From: Negativicutes bacterium UBA1444
GTDB taxonomy: Bacteria > Bacillota > Negativicutes > UBA1444
DNA: 18,583 bases
Assembly: GCA_002329525.1 (NCBI GenBank)
Contig: DCTI01000083.1
Coordinates: forward strand, 1-18,583
Direction: 5' to 3'
Numbering within the stretch: the first letter of the stretch is position 1; each line of letters opens with the position of its first letter. Of the stretch, positions 1 to 8,117 are shown one piece after another. A program made the translations under genes and the position numbers. The notes beneath the pieces were generated by a model. That model saw nothing but the letters and a program-made list of their open reading frames with translations. It was not told the origin of the DNA and searched no databases.

Positions 1-500
1 ACCGGGTTGTTGTCCCGGATCGCCGAAGCCATCAGTCCTTTGGCATCGGCCGGCGTCGACGGCATGACCGTTTTCAGGCCGGGGATATGGGTGAACCAGG
101 CCTCCATGGACTGGGAATGCTGCGCCGCCGCCGCCACTCCGGCGCCGGCGATCGTTTTGACCACCAGGGGGACTTTTGCCTTGCCGCCGAACATATAGCG
201 CATCTTTACCGCCTGGTTGAACAACTCGTCCATGCAAACCCCCATGAAATCAACGAACATGATTTCGGCGATCGGCCGGAGACCGGCTGCGGCCGCGCCG
301 ACAGAAGAACCGATGATCGCCGTTTCACTGATCGGCGTATCCACGATCCGGCCCGGAAATTCATCGACCAAGCCGGCGGTCACACCAAAACAGCCGCCAA
401 ATTTGCCGACATCCTCGCCGCAAAGATAAACAGCCGGATCCCGTTTCATTTCGACCCGGATCCCATCACGAATTGCCTCCGCATAGGTCATCTTTTTCAT
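1..500 (-). CDS. acoB: Acetoin dehydrogenase E1 beta subunit, TPP-dependent (partial, C-terminus outside window)
   Basis: The first 166 residues are present and the frame stays open to the window edge. The protein begins MKKMTYAEAIRDGI and contains EDVGKFGG, the DTPISETAI block and the FVDFMGVCMDELFNQ segment, all typical of the beta subunit of 2-oxoacid/acetoin dehydrogenase E1 (transketolase-like pyrimidine-binding domain). With AcoA it would form the alpha2beta2 TPP enzyme that cleaves acetoin and passes the hydroxyethyl/acetyl unit to a lipoyl E2, which would lie beyond the left edge. The ATG at 500 follows a purine-rich GGAAAGGGTGG ribosome site. It starts 27 bp after the acoA stop, so the two are co-transcribed. 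By sequence alone a pyruvate or branched-chain E1 beta is possible; the adjacent acoR and sigma-54 promoter favour acetoin. Confidence 0.9.
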   Translation of the reverse strand, partial: MKKMTYAEAIRDGIRVEMKRDPAVYLCGEDVGKFGGCFGVTAGLVDEFPGRIVDTPISETAIIGSSVGAAAAGLRPIAEIMFVDFMGVCMDELFNQAVKMRYMFGGKAKVPLVVKTIAGAGVAAAAQHSQSMEAWFTHIPGLKTVMPSTPADAKGLMASAIRDNNP

Positions 501-527
501 CTTCGCCACCCTTTCCGAATTACTCGC

Positions 528-1490
528 TCAATTTGCGTATACATCGGTCAATACATCTTCCGGGACAGGGTTGGGACTGCTTTCGGCAAACTGGACCGCA
601 GCGCCGATTTTGGCGGCAATGGCCCCGTTCATCTGATCGATTTCGGGTTGGGTCACATAACCGAGATCCAGCAATCGCTTCGCCAACCGGGGAATCGGAT
701 CTTTCTTGATCCATTCCGCCTGTTCGGCCGGATCCTTGTAAGTTCCCGGATCGCCTTCAAAATGGCCGCGCCAGCGCCAGGTCTTGCACTCGATCAGGCT
801 CGGACCGTCGCCGTTTCTGGCCCGTTTGAAAGCTTCCGCGGTGGCTTCGTAAACCGCGACGACGTCGTTGCCGTCCACGGTCACGCCGGGGATGCCGTAA
901 GCCGAGGCCCGGTCGGAAATGTCGCAGATGTTCATGTGTTCGCGCTGACAGTAAGAAATGCCATACATGTTGTTTTCACAAATGAAAACAACCGGCAGGT
1001 TCCAGATCGAAGCCAGATTGAGCGATTCGTGGAAAGTGCCGCGGTTGGATGCGCCGTCGCCAAAGAAGCAGGCTACCACCGCCCCGGACTTTTTGTACTT
1101 GGCGGCAAACGCCGCGCCGGTGGCGATTGGCTGGCCCGCGCCGACGATCCCGTTGGCGCCCAGAATCCCCAAGCCGACATCGGCGATGTGCATCGAGCCG
1201 CCTTTTCCTTTGCAGTAACCCGTCGCCTTGCCATACAGCTCGGCCATCATCAAGTCGACCTTCCCCCCCTTGGCAATGAGGTGTCCGTGTCCGCGGTGGG
1301 TGCTGGTGATAAAATCCGTATCCGCCAGATTGGCGCAAACCCCGGTGGCTACGGCCTCCTCGCCGATATAGAGATGCACGAACCCGGGAATCTTTCCGGC
1401 CGCAAATAACTCCGCAGTTTTGCTTTCAAAGGTCCGGATAGTCGCCATGGTCTGATAGAAACCGACAAGTCGTTCCTTTGTGAGTTCCAT
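528..1490 (-). CDS. acoA: Acetoin dehydrogenase E1 alpha subunit (TPP-dependent)
   Basis: This is a 320-residue E1 alpha subunit, the usual length for AcoA/PdhA-type proteins. It has the conserved THRGHGH segment (about residues 64-70), the GKGGSMH motif (95-101) and the TPP-binding signature GDGASNRG (144-151) ending in ENN (172-174), which holds the Mg2+-diphosphate. The phosphorylation-loop-like region near 190-200 and the RWRGHFEGD segment (239-247) also fit. It pairs with AcoB to decarboxylate/cleave acetoin in the cytoplasm. The ATG at 1490 has a strong GGGAGG ribosome site 7 bp upstream. It is the second gene of the operon driven by the sigma-54 promoter near 2001-2019, 81 bp after the Lin0512-family gene. 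A large reading frame open on the opposite strand is a composition shadow. Confidence 0.93.
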   Translation of the reverse strand: MELTKERLVGFYQTMATIRTFESKTAELFAAGKIPGFVHLYIGEEAVATGVCANLADTDFITSTHRGHGHLIAKGGKVDLMMAELYGKATGYCKGKGGSMHIADVGLGILGANGIVGAGQPIATGAAFAAKYKKSGAVVACFFGDGASNRGTFHESLNLASIWNLPVVFICENNMYGISYCQREHMNICDISDRASAYGIPGVTVDGNDVVAVYEATAEAFKRARNGDGPSLIECKTWRWRGHFEGDPGTYKDPAEQAEWIKKDPIPRLAKRLLDLGYVTQPEIDQMNGAIAAKIGAAVQFAESSPNPVPEDVLTDVYAN

Positions 1491-1571
1491 TGCCTTCCCT
1501 CCCAGTTATTAGTATTGGAAACCCCTTCGCCTTGGAAATTGTCCGACCTCGCTACTCCTGTCGCCATCATA

Positions 1572-1943
1572 TTATCCCGTTTCGTTCACATCCACATACA
1601 CCGTCAGGGCCGCGTTCGCGACCACGATGGTGTCGCCAGCCCCCAGCGCCGGCAGATTCAGTCCCCGCACCGACAAGCCGCCAGGCACTACTTCCAGCTC
1701 CACCGACCCAAAGGGCACTGCAGTCCGCAACACGGCCGCATCGACCGACGCCGGATCCGGACAGGCAATCCGGACTGCCACATGCATTTGGTCGGGGTTG
1801 TCGATGCCGATGATATCGAACAGCCCGCACAGACAACTTCGGGAAATCGCGTCCTGGATAGCCCGTTGCGCCGCTTTGGTCACGTTTCCGCCATGCAGGT
1901 CGGCGCCCATGCCCAACTCCACGACATACCGCTTGCGTGCCAT
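1572..1943 (-). CDS. Lin0512-family conserved protein, first gene of the acetoin operon
   Basis: The protein is 123 residues, beginning MARKRYVVELGMGADLHG. The combination KRYVVELGMG.DLHG...TKAA.RA..DAI near the N-terminus, together with the later VPGGLSV and VANAALTVYVDV segments, matches my recollection of the Lin0512 family, which has no assigned biochemical role. I see no catalytic motif, signal peptide or membrane segment. The frame extends upstream to 2063, but that extension would run through the sigma-54 promoter. The ATG at 1943 has an AAAGGGGG ribosome site at the right distance, so I take it as the start. Being first behind the acetoin-inducible promoter, it probably serves acetoin metabolism or assembly or cofactor handling of the dehydrogenase; that is inference from position only. 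Confidence 0.8.
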   Translation of the reverse strand: MARKRYVVELGMGADLHGGNVTKAAQRAIQDAISRSCLCGLFDIIGIDNPDQMHVAVRIACPDPASVDAAVLRTAVPFGSVELEVVPGGLSVRGLNLPALGAGDTIVVANAALTVYVDVNETG

Positions 1944-2000
1944 ACGAAACCCCCTTTCTCGATTTATTGAAACTGATTCGATGTTCGCCGTATAGAATCC

Positions 2001-2019
2001 ATTGCAACCCCCGTGCCAA
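2001..2019 (-). promoter_or_regulatory. Sigma-54 (-24/-12) promoter of the aco operon
   Basis: Read on the minus strand the sequence is TTGGCACGGGGGTTGCAAT, a full match to the RpoN consensus TGGCACG-N4-TTGCW. The invariant GG (2017-2016) and GC (2005-2004) are separated by exactly 10 nt. The predicted transcription start is about 1992, giving a leader of about 50 nt before the ATG at 1943. The neighbouring acoR encodes the matching class of activator. Confidence 0.92.
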
Positions 2020-2025
2020 GAGCCC

Positions 2026-2060
2026 GAAAAAAGAAAAAAACCGCCCAAATCAGGCAGTTT
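2026..2060 (-). terminator. Intrinsic terminator of acoR
   Basis: On the minus strand AAACTGCC and GGGCGGTTT form an 8-bp stem with one G-U pair around a short loop, followed by a T-rich run (TTTTCTTTTTTC). It lies about 95 bp past the acoR stop and just upstream of the sigma-54 -24 element. It would therefore insulate the aco promoter from acoR transcription. Confidence 0.8.
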
Positions 2061-2106
2061 CAAGCATTTTTCCTAGGACGTCGCATGTCGTTTTCTATCT
2101 CAACGC

Positions 2107-2144
2107 TGTCGCACTCTGTAGCGTCCGTGTAGCATCCCGATACA
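2107..2144 (-). promoter_or_regulatory. Candidate AcoR upstream activating sites
   Basis: On the plus strand TGTCGC (2107), TGTAGC (2117) and TGTAGC (2128) recur at 10- and 11-bp steps. The last of these forms an imperfect dyad with GATACA (TGTAGCATCCCGATACA, 2128-2144). The cluster lies about 90-127 bp upstream of the -24 element, the usual place for binding sites of sigma-54 activators. Assignment to AcoR is inferred from position; I have no known site to match. Confidence 0.45.
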
Positions 2145-2155
2145 CAATTGCCGCA

Positions 2156-4177
2156 TCAGTTTCCCGGACTTGGCGGGTCGTCAAAATAACGGATTTTCCG
2201 GTACACCGTGCTGCGCGCCACTTGCAGTCTTTTGGCGACAAGACTGATATTGCCGCTGCATTCGCGCAGCAATTCCATGATCCTGGCCCGTTCCGCGCCT
2301 TCCTCCTGCCGGCGCGCCCGTTCCCGGCAGTCGGCCAGTCCCGCTTTTGCCAAACCGGTTTCGGCCAGCTGCCCGCCATTCGTGGGCATTTTCGGTTCAA
2401 CCGGAAAATGCCGCAGGGAAACGACCCTGTCTTCCGCCAGATTGACGGCACGTTCCACCATATTATGCAGTTCCCGCACATTGCCGGGCCAGTCATACTG
2501 CAGGAGAAACTTTGGCACGGCCGGATCGATCGTATAGGATACTCCCTGTTTTTTCGCCAATCGCTCCAAAAAATGCCGGAACAGCAGCAGAATGTCTTCG
2601 CCGCGTTCGCGCAGTGGCGGTACCGTAATCGAAATCACATTCAGGCGATAATACAAATCTTGCCGGAATATTCCCTGCGCCACCGCTTGGACCAGGTTCT
2701 TGTTCGACGCGCAAATCAGCCGCACATCCGTGGGAATCACCCGGTGGCCGCCGATCCGGGTCACGGTTTTTTCTTCAATGACCCGCAGCAGGGCCGTCTG
2801 TTGTTCCAGCGGCATATCGCCGATCTCGTCCAGAAAGAGGGTCCCGCCGGCGGCCAGTTCGAATTTTCCCGGCCGGCCCTCCCGCCTGGCCCCGGTAAAA
2901 GCGCCCCCTTCGTAACCGAACAATTCGCTGCCGACCAGTTCCCGGGGAATCGCGCCGCAGTTCAGCGCGACATAGGGACCGCCGCGCCGGGCGCTGCCAT
3001 GATGGATCGCCTGGGCAAACAGTTCTTTGCCGGTTCCGCTTTCGCCCTGCAGCAACACGTTGGAATCTCCGGAGGCTGTCAGCATCGCAACACGGATTGC
3101 TTCCCGGATCGGCGGGCTCTCGCCGATGATGTCGCTGAACCGAAAGGCCGTAATATGCCCGCTGAAACGATTCACCAGACTTTTGACCTGATTGATGGGC
3201 CGCAGGATGACGACTCCGCCGCCGGGATTTCCCTGTTCATCCGTGATCGGTTCCCCGGAGGTCAGACAATGACTGACGCCGGTTTTGTTCGTGACCATCA
3301 GTTCCACATCGGAGTAGGGTTCGCTAACGCTCAGCATGCGGTGGACATGCGGGGTTCGGCTGCCAAGGATTCGTTCGATCGGGTGACCGACCATTTCGTC
3401 GTTCGATTTTTCCAGCATCCGGCTGGCGACCGGATTCGCTTCGTGGATGACCCCCGTTCGGTCCAGCAGAATCACGCCGTCGGACATCGTGTTGAATATG
3501 CTGGTCAGGCGTTTGTTCGCCAAGGTCAGCTCCTTGTTTTTCCGTTGCATCTTCAGCTGCATGGTGATCGCTTCCGCAGCCGCCACGACCATGCCGAGCG
3601 TGTGCGAGTAGCTCGAACCGGCGGGTCCCGAAATGTCCAGCACCGCCGTCAGCTTTCCCTCTTCATCCAGAATCGGCGCGGCCGAACAGGTCCAGCAATG
3701 ATGGCGGAGACAAAAATGTTCCGCCCCGGAAACCTGCATTGGCTTTCCCGCCGCCAATACACTGCCGATCGCATTGGTGCCGACGTCGTCGTCCTGCCAT
3801 TTCGCTCCCGGCAAAAAGTTAAGCTTCTGCGCGCTGCGCAACCGGTCGTCATCGCCGAACAGTTCCAGGATATATCCTTGGGCATCGGTCAGTACCACCA
3901 CGAAGCTTGACCCTTGGAAAAAGCGGTACAGGTTATGCATCAACGGCGCCGCCGTATGAATGATGGTTTCGTTCTGTTCCTGCAGTTCCCGCAGCTGGTA
4001 TCGTTCCAGAACATTTCTACCCATGCCGTTGCCAGGATTCACGCCGCTGCTGGCGCACTTGCGCCAGGATTCGGCAATGACCGGATCCAGCCGATCCGGT
4101 TCAATCGCGCCGGTATGAAGAAAACTTTCCCAGGCCGCCGCTTTTTGTCGCAGCCGTTCTTCCTTCGGGGAGTCCAT
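2156..4177 (-). CDS. acoR: Sigma-54-dependent transcriptional activator AcoR (GAF-PAS-AAA+-Fis HTH)
   Basis: An enhancer-binding protein of about 673 residues. Numbering from the upstream in-frame ATG at 4186: a GAF-like sensor (about 80-210), a PAS domain (about 225-330), an AAA+ domain (about 352-580) with Walker A GESGTGKE (381-388), the sigma-54-contacting GAFTGA loop (428-433) and Walker B GGTLFLDEIGD (447-457), then a Fis-type helix-turn-helix (about 645-667, NISLVAKRLQVARSTVYRKI). The architecture fits AcoR/FhlA-like activators of acetoin genes. Two ATGs compete. The one at 4186 directly abuts GAGGAG with no spacing, whereas the one at 4177 sits 9 bp from it, so I use 4177. The 108 bp upstream are AT-rich, but I see no convincing promoter there. 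It presumably senses acetoin or a related ligand and activates the promoter at 2001-2019. Confidence 0.93.
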   Translation of the reverse strand: MDSPKEERLRQKAAAWESFLHTGAIEPDRLDPVIAESWRKCASSGVNPGNGMGRNVLERYQLRELQEQNETIIHTAAPLMHNLYRFFQGSSFVVVLTDAQGYILELFGDDDRLRSAQKLNFLPGAKWQDDDVGTNAIGSVLAAGKPMQVSGAEHFCLRHHCWTCSAAPILDEEGKLTAVLDISGPAGSSYSHTLGMVVAAAEAITMQLKMQRKNKELTLANKRLTSIFNTMSDGVILLDRTGVIHEANPVASRMLEKSNDEMVGHPIERILGSRTPHVHRMLSVSEPYSDVELMVTNKTGVSHCLTSGEPITDEQGNPGGGVVILRPINQVKSLVNRFSGHITAFRFSDIIGESPPIREAIRVAMLTASGDSNVLLQGESGTGKELFAQAIHHGSARRGGPYVALNCGAIPRELVGSELFGYEGGAFTGARREGRPGKFELAAGGTLFLDEIGDMPLEQQTALLRVIEEKTVTRIGGHRVIPTDVRLICASNKNLVQAVAQGIFRQDLYYRLNVISITVPPLRERGEDILLLFRHFLERLAKKQGVSYTIDPAVPKFLLQYDWPGNVRELHNMVERAVNLAEDRVVSLRHFPVEPKMPTNGGQLAETGLAKAGLADCRERARRQEEGAERARIMELLRECSGNISLVAKRLQVARSTVYRKIRYFDDPPSPGN

Positions 4178-4285
4178 GCGGATCATCTCCTCAATGAAAT
4201 GATAGGATTTTCCGCGTTCTGGATTTCCGCCTATATTTTCGCATAAACCGGCTGGCGAATCAAATAAAATATCTAATTTTTCAGT

Positions 4286-4630
4286 TTATTCCGTTTCTAG
4301 ATGAATCATCGAAACATCTGTCATGGCAACCAACCGAAAGGTCTGCTGATCCGGGCCGGCCAACCGCCGTTGAAACCACTTGCGACCCAGATCTTTTTTG
4401 CTGGGCAACGAAATCTGAATAGCCCGACGGCCGGCTGCCGCGCTCAGACATTGCGGGAACGGGGATGCCTGAGCCGCCCCAACCACGGCATGCCCGCGCA
4501 AATCTCCGCTTTCACATAATATTTTCTCTTTTCCGTCCGTTGTGATCCGGTCGAATATTTCCCGAATCATCGCTGGCAGTGTTGACGCGGCCAGCGGTTC
4601 GACGAGTATCGTAAGATTGTAGAATTTCAT
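4286..4630 (-). CDS. Unrecognised 114-residue protein at the end of the thi operon
   Basis: I do not recognise the family. The protein starts MKFYNLTILVEPLAAS and ends MTDVSMIHLETE. It looks like a small soluble alpha/beta protein (candidate strands near residues 3-10, 36-41, 70-75 and 98-103), with two cysteines and no signal peptide, membrane helix or obvious catalytic motif. Coding is supported by a near-ideal ribosome site (AGGAGGG, 7 bp before the ATG at 4630), by codon choice similar to the neighbours, and by its place 30 bp after thiE on the same strand. It is probably co-transcribed with the thi genes, though no terminator separates it clearly from acoR downstream. A role in thiamine or acetoin metabolism is only a guess from position. 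Confidence 0.65.
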   Translation of the reverse strand: MKFYNLTILVEPLAASTLPAMIREIFDRITTDGKEKILCESGDLRGHAVVGAAQASPFPQCLSAAAGRRAIQISLPSKKDLGRKWFQRRLAGPDQQTFRLVAMTDVSMIHLETE

Positions 4631-4660
4631 GCGCTTTCCCTCCTGGCGGTAGTTCCGTCC

Positions 4661-5317
4661 TCATGACCGCAATTCTTGCCGCAACCGTGCCACTGCGGCG
4701 GGAATGTCCGCCGCGCCCACGATGCCGGTGACGACGGCGATCAGCCGCGCACCGTGCCGACGGACCTCGGCCACGTTATTGGATTTAATTCCGCCGATCG
4801 CCACGAAAGGCATTTCGATATTGCCCGCAACATAGTCGAGATATTCGAGGCCGACCGGCGCGCAGACATTCCGTTTGGTTTGCGTGGGAAACAGCGGCCC
4901 CACGCCGATGTAATCGACTGCCCCGCTCTGTTCAGCGGCAACCGCCTGTTGCGGCGAATGCGTGGACACGCCGATGATCAGCCTGTCACCGGCCAGTTTG
5001 CGGACTATCGCCGGCGGCAGATCATCCTGCCCGACATGCACTCCATCGGCATCGACGGCGATTGCCAGATCGACGTGATCATTCACAATAAAGGTTACTC
5101 CCGCCTGGCGGGTCAGCGACCGGATCAACCGACATTCCTCATATTGTTCCCGCAGGGTTCGATCCTTTTCCCGATATTGGATGATTTTAACGCCGGCGGC
5201 GATCAGCTGGGCCACGGTTTCGACATTGGACCGCCCCAATGCGTGCGGTTCATCCGTCAGGCCATATAGATCCGCCGCCAAAAAGTTTTCCATTTTAAAT
5301 TTTTGTGTCACCGCCAA
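4661..5317 (-). CDS. thiE: Thiamine-phosphate synthase
   Basis: A TIM-barrel enzyme of 218 residues that joins hydroxymethylpyrimidine diphosphate to thiazole phosphate (carboxylate) to give thiamine phosphate. Family motifs are in order: IQYREKD (46-52), NDHVDLA (79-85), HVGQDDLP (94-101), GVSTHS (116-121), GPLFPTQTK (140-148) and GGI (175-177). The start is a TTG at 5317, two bases after the thiF TAA, with AAGGAGGG 8 bp upstream. The later GTG (residue 3) and ATG (residue 9) are too far from that site. The length is normal for ThiE. It is the fifth gene of the riboswitch-controlled thiSGHFE operon. Confidence 0.95.
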   Translation of the reverse strand: MAVTQKFKMENFLAADLYGLTDEPHALGRSNVETVAQLIAAGVKIIQYREKDRTLREQYEECRLIRSLTRQAGVTFIVNDHVDLAIAVDADGVHVGQDDLPPAIVRKLAGDRLIIGVSTHSPQQAVAAEQSGAVDYIGVGPLFPTQTKRNVCAPVGLEYLDYVAGNIEMPFVAIGGIKSNNVAEVRRHGARLIAVVTGIVGAADIPAAVARLRQELRS

Positions 5318-5319
5318 AC

Positions 5320-5955
5320 TTAAAGCCCTCCTTGTTTGCCGACCGGCAAATCACCCAATACCCAGCTCAAAATGATATCCGCCTGCTTGGCCGCGGCGAT
5401 CGTCACGCACGGCGCCATTGGCGGCAAACCGCATTCCACGCCGGACGAAAGATCCCCCACCAGGTAAAACGAATCATGAATCCGGTGTACCGCGATCCGG
5501 TCGCTGTCGCCCCAGCCTGCCAATCCGGAAGCGGCGACCAGCAGCTTGCCGGAACGGCTGTAGGCCGCCGCCAGCATTTGTTTGCATTCCGGAGTGTCCA
5601 TCGCTTCGACCACCACACCGCAATCGGCAAAAATTGTGTCGACGCTCTCTGGAGTAATCCGTGCCTGCACCATCCGCACCGACACGTCCGGATTAATCTG
5701 GCGCAGGTTATCGGCAAGTCCTTGAACCTTGGGCTGCCCGATCTGGTCCTGAAAAAAGAATTGCCGGTTCAAATTGCTGCATTCCAGAACGTCGAAATCC
5801 ACCAGGACAAAATCAATGAAACCCGACCGAACCAACAACTGGGCACAATTCGACCCCAAGCCGCCGGCGCCGGCAATTCCTACTTTCGTTTGCCGGATTC
5901 TTTGCAGCCGGGTTTCGTCCAGGTATCGTGCCAACCCCGTCGTTAAGGCGTTCAT
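5320..5955 (-). CDS. thiF: ThiS adenylyltransferase ThiF (short form)
   Basis: An E1-like activating enzyme of 211 residues that adenylates the C-terminal glycine of ThiS with ATP so that sulfur can be loaded. The Rossmann nucleotide-binding motif GAGGLGS is at 29-35, followed by the [15 protein letters not shown] segment (51-65) with the acidic and Arg/Asn residues expected for ATP binding. Two cysteines in [10 protein letters not shown] (175 and 183) lie where a catalytic or structural Cys could sit. It is shorter than the E. coli-type ThiF/MoeB and fits the compact version common in anaerobic Firmicutes. The ATG overlaps the thiH stop by 4 bp (ATGA), indicating translational coupling. Confidence 0.92.
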   Translation of the reverse strand: MNALTTGLARYLDETRLQRIRQTKVGIAGAGGLGSNCAQLLVRSGFIDFVLVDFDVLECSNLNRQFFFQDQIGQPKVQGLADNLRQINPDVSVRMVQARITPESVDTIFADCGVVVEAMDTPECKQMLAAAYSRSGKLLVAASGLAGWGDSDRIAVHRIHDSFYLVGDLSSGVECGLPPMAPCVTIAAAKQADIILSWVLGDLPVGKQGGL

Positions 5956-7085
5956 TGCGCCTTCTTCGCCAAGACCTGCCAGTTCTTGTAGACCGGCTGG
6001 ATTCCCTGCCGGCGTAACATGTCGGCCACTTCCGCCACGCTCCGCTCATCGGATATTTCGAACTGTCCCACATCTTTAGTCTCGATGGTTTCTTCCGCAT
6101 GCAAACGTCCGCCCACCGCCGTGCAGACTCCCGCCGACATTTTGGTGACTCCCAGCTTGGCCAAAGCATCCCGCAGCAACGCCGGTTCGCGCGTGGACAG
6201 GGTAATTCCGCTGCGGGGAAGATAAATCCGCAGCGCCAGCAGATACTGGACCAACTCTTTATCGCCGACAATCGTCTTGGGTGGAAAACCGCCGGCATGC
6301 GGCTGCATCCGCGGCGTCGATACGCTGATTTCCACGTCCGGATATTTTTTTTGCAAATAATCGGCGTGAAGCCCGGAAAAGAAAGCATCCCGCCGCCAGT
6401 CATCCAGGCCGAGCAGTGCGCCGACATTGACGCCCCTCATTCCGCCCTGGCAGGCCCGTTCCGGCGCATTCAGCCGGAAATGATAGTCCCGCTTGGGGCC
6501 GGCCGGATGTAGCTCCGCATAGGCGACCTCATTGTAGGTTTCCTGAAACATCGTCATTTCATCAATTCCGGCCGCCACCAGCTCGACGTACTCTGCCGTC
6601 GTCAAGGCGTAAACTTCCAGGCCGATGCAGGTGAAGTCTTTGCGCAGAATTCCGGCCGCCGCCGCAATGTACGATACGGGAGTTTCGTGGCGGGAATCGC
6701 CGGTCAAGATCAGCAGGTGCCGCAACCCGCTCCGGGCAATCGCCGCACCTTCCGCAGCAATCTCCGCCGCCGATAGTTTTTTGCGGACCAGCTCGTTTTT
6801 CATATTAAATCCACAGTATACGCATTGGTTGGTGCAATAATTCGCCAGATACATCGGCGTGAACAGCAACATGGTGTTGCCGAAATGCTGAATCGTCAGC
6901 CGATGCGCCTGTTGCGCCATCGCTTCGAGGCATTCGGCGGCGGCGGGCGACAAGAGCGTCAGATAATCCAATTCGGTCAGACGAGGTTTGTTCAGGACGC
7001 TCTGCACTTCACCGACGCCGGTTGCGCTAAAAAACGCAGGAAAATCAAAATCCCGGTAATGGGTAACCTTCTCATAGATTGACAT
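5952..7085 (-). CDS. thiH: 2-iminoacetate synthase ThiH (radical SAM tyrosine lyase)
   Basis: 377 residues, the standard ThiH length. The radical-SAM cluster motif CTNQCVYC (C84, C88, C91; CxxxCxxC) is followed by GF. Further family segments include [31 protein letters not shown] and the C-terminal [12 protein letters not shown]. The enzyme cleaves tyrosine with SAM to give dehydroglycine (2-iminoacetate) and p-cresol, supplying the C2-N unit of the thiazole ring to ThiG. Having ThiH rather than the oxygen-dependent glycine oxidase ThiO fits an anaerobe. The ATG at 7085 follows an AGAGGAGAGG ribosome site, 24 bp after the thiG stop. Confidence 0.95.
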   Translation of the reverse strand: MSIYEKVTHYRDFDFPAFFSATGVGEVQSVLNKPRLTELDYLTLLSPAAAECLEAMAQQAHRLTIQHFGNTMLLFTPMYLANYCTNQCVYCGFNMKNELVRKKLSAAEIAAEGAAIARSGLRHLLILTGDSRHETPVSYIAAAAGILRKDFTCIGLEVYALTTAEYVELVAAGIDEMTMFQETYNEVAYAELHPAGPKRDYHFRLNAPERACQGGMRGVNVGALLGLDDWRRDAFFSGLHADYLQKKYPDVEISVSTPRMQPHAGGFPPKTIVGDKELVQYLLALRIYLPRSGITLSTREPALLRDALAKLGVTKMSAGVCTAVGGRLHAEETIETKDVGQFEISDERSVAEVADMLRRQGIQPVYKNWQVLAKKAQ

Positions 7086-7109
7086 CCGTTTCCTCTCCTC
7101 TCCGATCGG

Positions 7110-7892
7110 TTACTCCTGCAAAAATCCGGTCAGGGGCGACGATGCGCAGGCTTGGTTTCGGACAGCGCCCGCACCCGCCAAAAATGCCTTGCGCCCTGCT
7201 TTTACAGCCAAGCCGAATGCTTCCGCCATTCCCACCGGATCCGTGGCGGAGGCGACGGCAGTATTGACCAGCACCGCGGCAGCTCCCAGCTCCATGGCTT
7301 CCGCCGCCTCCGACGGCCGGCCAATGCCCGCGTCCACGATGATGGGCCGGTCGATCTCTTCAATGAGTATTTTGATCAGTTCTTTCGTCTTGAGACCCCG
7401 GTTGCTGCCGATCGGCGCTCCCAGCGGCATCACCGCGGCGGCGCCGGCGGCGGCGAGACGACGGGCAATCGATAAATCAGGACTCATGTAAGGTAAAACG
7501 ATAAATCCTTCGGCCGCCAATATTTCCGTAGCTTTCAGGGTTTCCAGATTGTCCGGCAGCAAATACCGGTTGTCGGCAATCACTTCGATTTTGATCCAGT
7601 CGCCACAACCGGCGGCCCTCGCCAGGCGGGCGATCCGCGCCGCTTCCGCGGCGTTGCGGGCGCCGGAAGTGTTGGGCATCAAGATGCAGTCTTTCGGAAT
7701 AGAAGTAAGAATGTTGTCCTGCGGAGAATCGAAATCCACCCGCCGCAGGGCTACGGTCACTACTTGGGCGCCGGCGGCGGCCACCACCGACGGAATGATC
7801 CGGTCGGCGGAATATTTGCCGGTCCCCAGAAACAGCCGGCTGTTGACTTCGCAACCACCAATCGTTAATTGATCGCAATCCGGATTTTGCAT
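7110..7892 (-). CDS. thiG: Thiazole synthase
   Basis: A TIM-barrel protein of 260 residues that condenses 1-deoxyxylulose-5-phosphate, 2-iminoacetate and ThiS-thiocarboxylate into the thiazole phosphate. The Schiff-base lysine is K101 in DWIKIEV. Other signatures are RLFLGTGKY (20-28), [21 protein letters not shown] (71-91 region), [12 protein letters not shown] (156-167) and [18 protein letters not shown]. The frame also opens at TTG codons up to 7913, but these lack a ribosome site. The ATG at 7892 has GGAGGAGGT 7 bp upstream, inside the 3' end of thiS, and starts 4 bp after the thiS stop. Confidence 0.95.
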   Translation of the reverse strand: MQNPDCDQLTIGGCEVNSRLFLGTGKYSADRIIPSVVAAAGAQVVTVALRRVDFDSPQDNILTSIPKDCILMPNTSGARNAAEAARIARLARAAGCGDWIKIEVIADNRYLLPDNLETLKATEILAAEGFIVLPYMSPDLSIARRLAAAGAAAVMPLGAPIGSNRGLKTKELIKILIEEIDRPIIVDAGIGRPSEAAEAMELGAAAVLVNTAVASATDPVGMAEAFGLAVKAGRKAFLAGAGAVRNQACASSPLTGFLQE

Positions 7893-7896
7893 TTCT

Positions 7897-8097
7897 TCAA
7901 CCTCCTCCAACAAAACTTACGATTTGCAGCTGATCCGCGCTTGTCAGCGCTACGCCCCGCCACCGCTCCCGCGGCAGGATCGTCCCGTTGTGCTCGATCA
8001 CGACGGATTCCGGTTTGAGCCCTTTCATTGCAATAAACTCGGCCAGCGTCATTCCCGGTTCGACTTCCGTTGCTTTCCCGTTAATCTGGACATGCAT
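7897..8097 (-). CDS. thiS: Sulfur carrier protein ThiS
   Basis: A 66-residue ubiquitin-like carrier ending in FVGGG. The C-terminal Gly is adenylated by ThiF and converted to a thiocarboxylate that delivers sulfur to ThiG. The PRERW segment (42-46) and the beta-grasp pattern are typical. A longer frame upstream (to 8133) would run into the riboswitch terminator. The ATG at 8097 (MHVQING) has AAAGGAGGG 7 bp before it and is the clear start. It is the first gene of the operon, directly behind the TPP riboswitch. Confidence 0.95.
   Translation of the reverse strand: MHVQINGKATEVEPGMTLAEFIAMKGLKPESVVIEHNGTILPRERWRGVALTSADQLQIVSFVGGG
7900..7908 (-). promoter_or_regulatory. thiG ribosome binding site encoded by the ThiS Gly tail
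   Basis: GGAGGAGGT on the minus strand is read as the last three glycine codons (GGA GGA GGT) of thiS, just before its TGA. It also sits 7 nt from the thiG ATG as an almost ideal Shine-Dalgarno sequence. It fixes the thiG start and couples translation of the two genes. Confidence 0.85.
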
Positions 8098-8117
8098 GGG
8101 GAGTCCCTCCTTTCCCG

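Noticed and set aside
87..1409. 440-codon open frame on the plus strand opposite acoA
   Set aside because: It is antisense to a clear E1 alpha gene, has no ribosome site or recognisable domain, and is explained by GC-rich codon bias.
1937..3910. 657-codon open frame on the plus strand opposite acoR
   Set aside because: It runs antisense to conserved GAF, PAS and AAA+ domains; its Arg/His/Gln/Pro-rich product is typical of a shadow frame.
4187..4285. Possible acoR promoter in the AT-rich gap
   Set aside because: TTGATT and AT-rich boxes occur, but no pair has acceptable spacing and consensus match.
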